DNA of 7,656 bases from an uncultured Clostridia bacterium. GTDB lineage: Bacteria > Bacillota > Clostridia > Lachnospirales > CAG-274. The DNA lies in NCBI GenBank assembly GCA_946630405.1, contig CAMOYW010000035.1:1-7656 (forward strand), given 5' to 3'. The translations under genes and the position numbers were made by a program. Position 1 is the first letter of the stretch. Each line of letters opens with the position of its first letter. A model generated the notes under the pieces. It did no database searches. It saw only the letters and a program-made list of their open reading frames with translations, and was not told the origin of the DNA. This document shows positions 6,042 through 7,656 of this stretch, in pieces.

Positions 6042-7656
6042 ATGATAAAAATACTTGCCTCAAATATTAAGCAGTATAAAATGGTAACGCTTATGACTCC
6101 GTTTTTTACGGCTATGGAGGTTTTTTTGGAGATATTGATACCTTTTGTTACATCTAAAATTATAGACGAGGGTATACAGAAAAACAATATGGATGCCGTT
6201 GTAAAATTCGGTGCGATCATGCTCATGTTTGCGCTTATGTCGCTGTTTTCGGGTATTATGGCGGGAAGATGTTCGGCAAGGGCGGCAACGGGTTTTGCCG
6301 CAAATTTAAGAGAGTCTTTGTTTAAAAATATACAGACTTTTTCTTTTTCCAATATTGACCGTTTCAGTACGGCAGGTCTTGTCACAAGAATGACTACCGA
6401 TATAACCAACATTCAAAACGCTTTTCATATGGTTATAAGAATTGCCGTAAGAGCACCTTTAATGCTTATAAGCTCTATCATAATGTCGATGGTTATAAGT
6501 GTAAGGCTTTCTATGGTGTTTTTGGTGGCGCTGATAGTGCTAGGAGGAACGCTTTTCCTTATAATGAGAAATACCATGCCCCTGTTTACTGCCACTTTTG
6601 AAAAGTATGACGAATTAAACAGAAGTGTGCAGGAAAATGTTTCCGCCATAAGAGTGGTGAAAAGTTTTGTTAGGGAAGGGCATGAAAGAGAAAAGTTTGA
6701 GGGAGCATCGGGTATATTATATAAGATGTTTTTAAAAGCCGAATGTATACTTGCGGCAAACAATCCCGTTATGATGATTTGCATATACGGGTGTATATTG
6801 TCAATATCGTGGTTCGGTGCTCATTTTATCGTGGAAGGCACATTGACTACCGGTAATCTTACATCTCTTTTCAGTTATGTAATGAGCATGCTAATGTCAC
6901 TTATGATCCTTTCCATGATATTTGTGATGATCACTATGAGTCTTGCAAGTGCGAGGCGTATCTCGGAGGCACTTCTCGAACAGGCGGATATTGTGTCTCC
7001 CGAAGATCCCATAATGCAGGTCAAAGACGGAAGTATAGATTTTGAGCATGTCAATTTCGTATATACCGAGGGTGAGGGTGATGCAATTTTATCCGATATA
7101 GACCTTCACATAAAGTCTGGACAGACCGTTGGAATCATAGGCGGAACGGGCAGCGGAAAATCTACGCTTGTAAATCTTATTTCAAGACTATACGATGTAA
7201 AAAGCGGAAGTGTACTCGTCGGCGGAACGGATGTGAGAAAATACGATATACAGTCTCTCAGAGCGGCTGTTTCCGTTGTTTTGCAAAAGAACATTTTGTT
7301 CAGCGGTTCAATTTTGGACAATCTTCGCTGGGGAAATGAAAATGCAAGTGATGAAGAATGTATCTATGCCTGTAAACTTGCCTGTGCGGACGAATTTATA
7401 GAAAAGCTCCCCGATAAATACGAAAGCAAGATAGAACAAGGCGGAAGCAATGTATCGGGAGGACAGAGACAAAGGCTTTGTATAGCAAGAGCGCTTGTCA
7501 AACAGCCGAAAGTACTCATACTTGATGATTCCACGAGTGCCGTTGATACTGCGACCGATTCAAGGATAAGGAAAGCCTTTGCCGAAAACATACCCGATAC
7601 CACAAAGCTTATTATCTCTCAGAGGATATCGGGCATAAAAGATGCCGATATGATAG
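6042..7656 (+). CDS. ABC exporter half-transporter (permease plus ATPase) with degenerate ATP site; 3' end outside window
   Basis: An open frame of 538 codons from ATG 6042 (GGAG seven bases upstream) runs off the right edge. Residues 1-~310 form a type I exporter membrane domain with about six helices, roughly 14-40, 57-77, 134-155, 157-176, 240-262 and 272-300. Residues ~330-538 are the ATPase: Walker A GGTGSGKST (367-375), Q-loop Gln415, signature VSGGQ (471-475), Walker B VLILDD (491-496) and D-loop SAVD (499-502). Asp496 stands where the catalytic Glu should be, and Gln527 (IISQR) replaces the switch His. This pair of changes marks the degenerate half of heterodimeric exporters such as TM287/288 and BmrCD. 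Such genes are usually followed by a partner with a complete site, which would lie beyond the edge. Substrate cannot be told from sequence; drugs, lipids or peptides are possible. Only the last ~40 residues should be missing. Confidence 0.93.
   Translation, partial: MIKILASNIKQYKMVTLMTPFFTAMEVFLEILIPFVTSKIIDEGIQKNNMDAVVKFGAIMLMFALMSLFSGIMAGRCSARAATGFAANLRESLFKNIQTFSFSNIDRFSTAGLVTRMTTDITNIQNAFHMVIRIAVRAPLMLISSIIMSMVISVRLSMVFLVALIVLGGTLFLIMRNTMPLFTATFEKYDELNRSVQENVSAIRVVKSFVREGHEREKFEGASGILYKMFLKAECILAANNPVMMICIYGCILSISWFGAHFIVEGTLTTGNLTSLFSYVMSMLMSLMILSMIFVMITMSLASARRISEALLEQADIVSPEDPIMQVKDGSIDFEHVNFVYTEGEGDAILSDIDLHIKSGQTVGIIGGTGSGKSTLVNLISRLYDVKSGSVLVGGTDVRKYDIQSLRAAVSVVLQKNILFSGSILDNLRWGNENASDEECIYACKLACADEFIEKLPDKYESKIEQGGSNVSGGQRQRLCIARALVKQPKVLILDDSTSAVDTATDSRIRKAFAENIPDTTKLIISQRISGIKDADMI

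Noticed and set aside
6026..7603. Minus-strand open frames (6026-6412, 6425-6784, 7106-7321, 7364-7603)
   Set aside because: They lie opposite the edge-truncated ABC exporter gene, whose motifs cover the whole region on the plus strand.

Overview
The window looks like a low-to-moderate GC, Gram-positive Clostridia chromosome, probably a gut or rumen member of the Ruminococcus/Oscillospiraceae type. The reasons are strong Shine-Dalgarno sites, sigma-A promoters, an L-box lysine riboswitch, and a secreted dockerin-bearing protein. This placement is inference; no marker gene fixes the taxon.

Region 1 (about 1-980, minus strand) looks foreign. A frame running off the left edge encodes the N-terminal part of an HNH homing-endonuclease-like phage protein, interrupted by one in-frame TAG. 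Just upstream of it (422-1144) is a chimeric gene. Its first ~55-60 codons are the S4 RNA-binding start of a chromosomal RluB/RsuA-type pseudouridine synthase. The remainder is a phage-type protein with an acidic tail. Isoleucine codon use changes abruptly at the join, so this is either a real recombination/integration scar or an assembly chimera.

Region 2 (about 1173-4352) is the lysine/diaminopimelate operon. Back-to-back promoters separate it from the rluB remnant. Its transcript begins with a lysine riboswitch and an intrinsic terminator, followed by a 59-bp palindromic element, then asd, dapA and dapB. The three genes are 8-11 bases apart, and each downstream SD overlaps the preceding stop codon. 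Together they convert aspartyl phosphate to tetrahydrodipicolinate, with transcription attenuated when lysine is plentiful. A weak hairpin terminator ends the operon.

Region 3 (4412-5931) is a single-gene unit with its own promoter and a strong terminator. It encodes a secreted protein with a signal peptide, a transglutaminase-like cysteine protease domain and a C-terminal type I dockerin, which suggests attachment to a cohesin scaffold.

Region 4 (5979-7656) starts a new unit. An ABC exporter half-transporter runs off the right edge. Its nucleotide-binding domain has Asp in place of the catalytic Glu and Gln in place of the switch His, as in the degenerate half of heterodimeric exporters, so a catalytically complete partner gene is expected next.

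I see no tRNA, rRNA, CRISPR array or transposase. No clearly new multi-gene system is present; the most unusual items are the chimeric gene with its amber-interrupted neighbour and the dockerin-transglutaminase protein.
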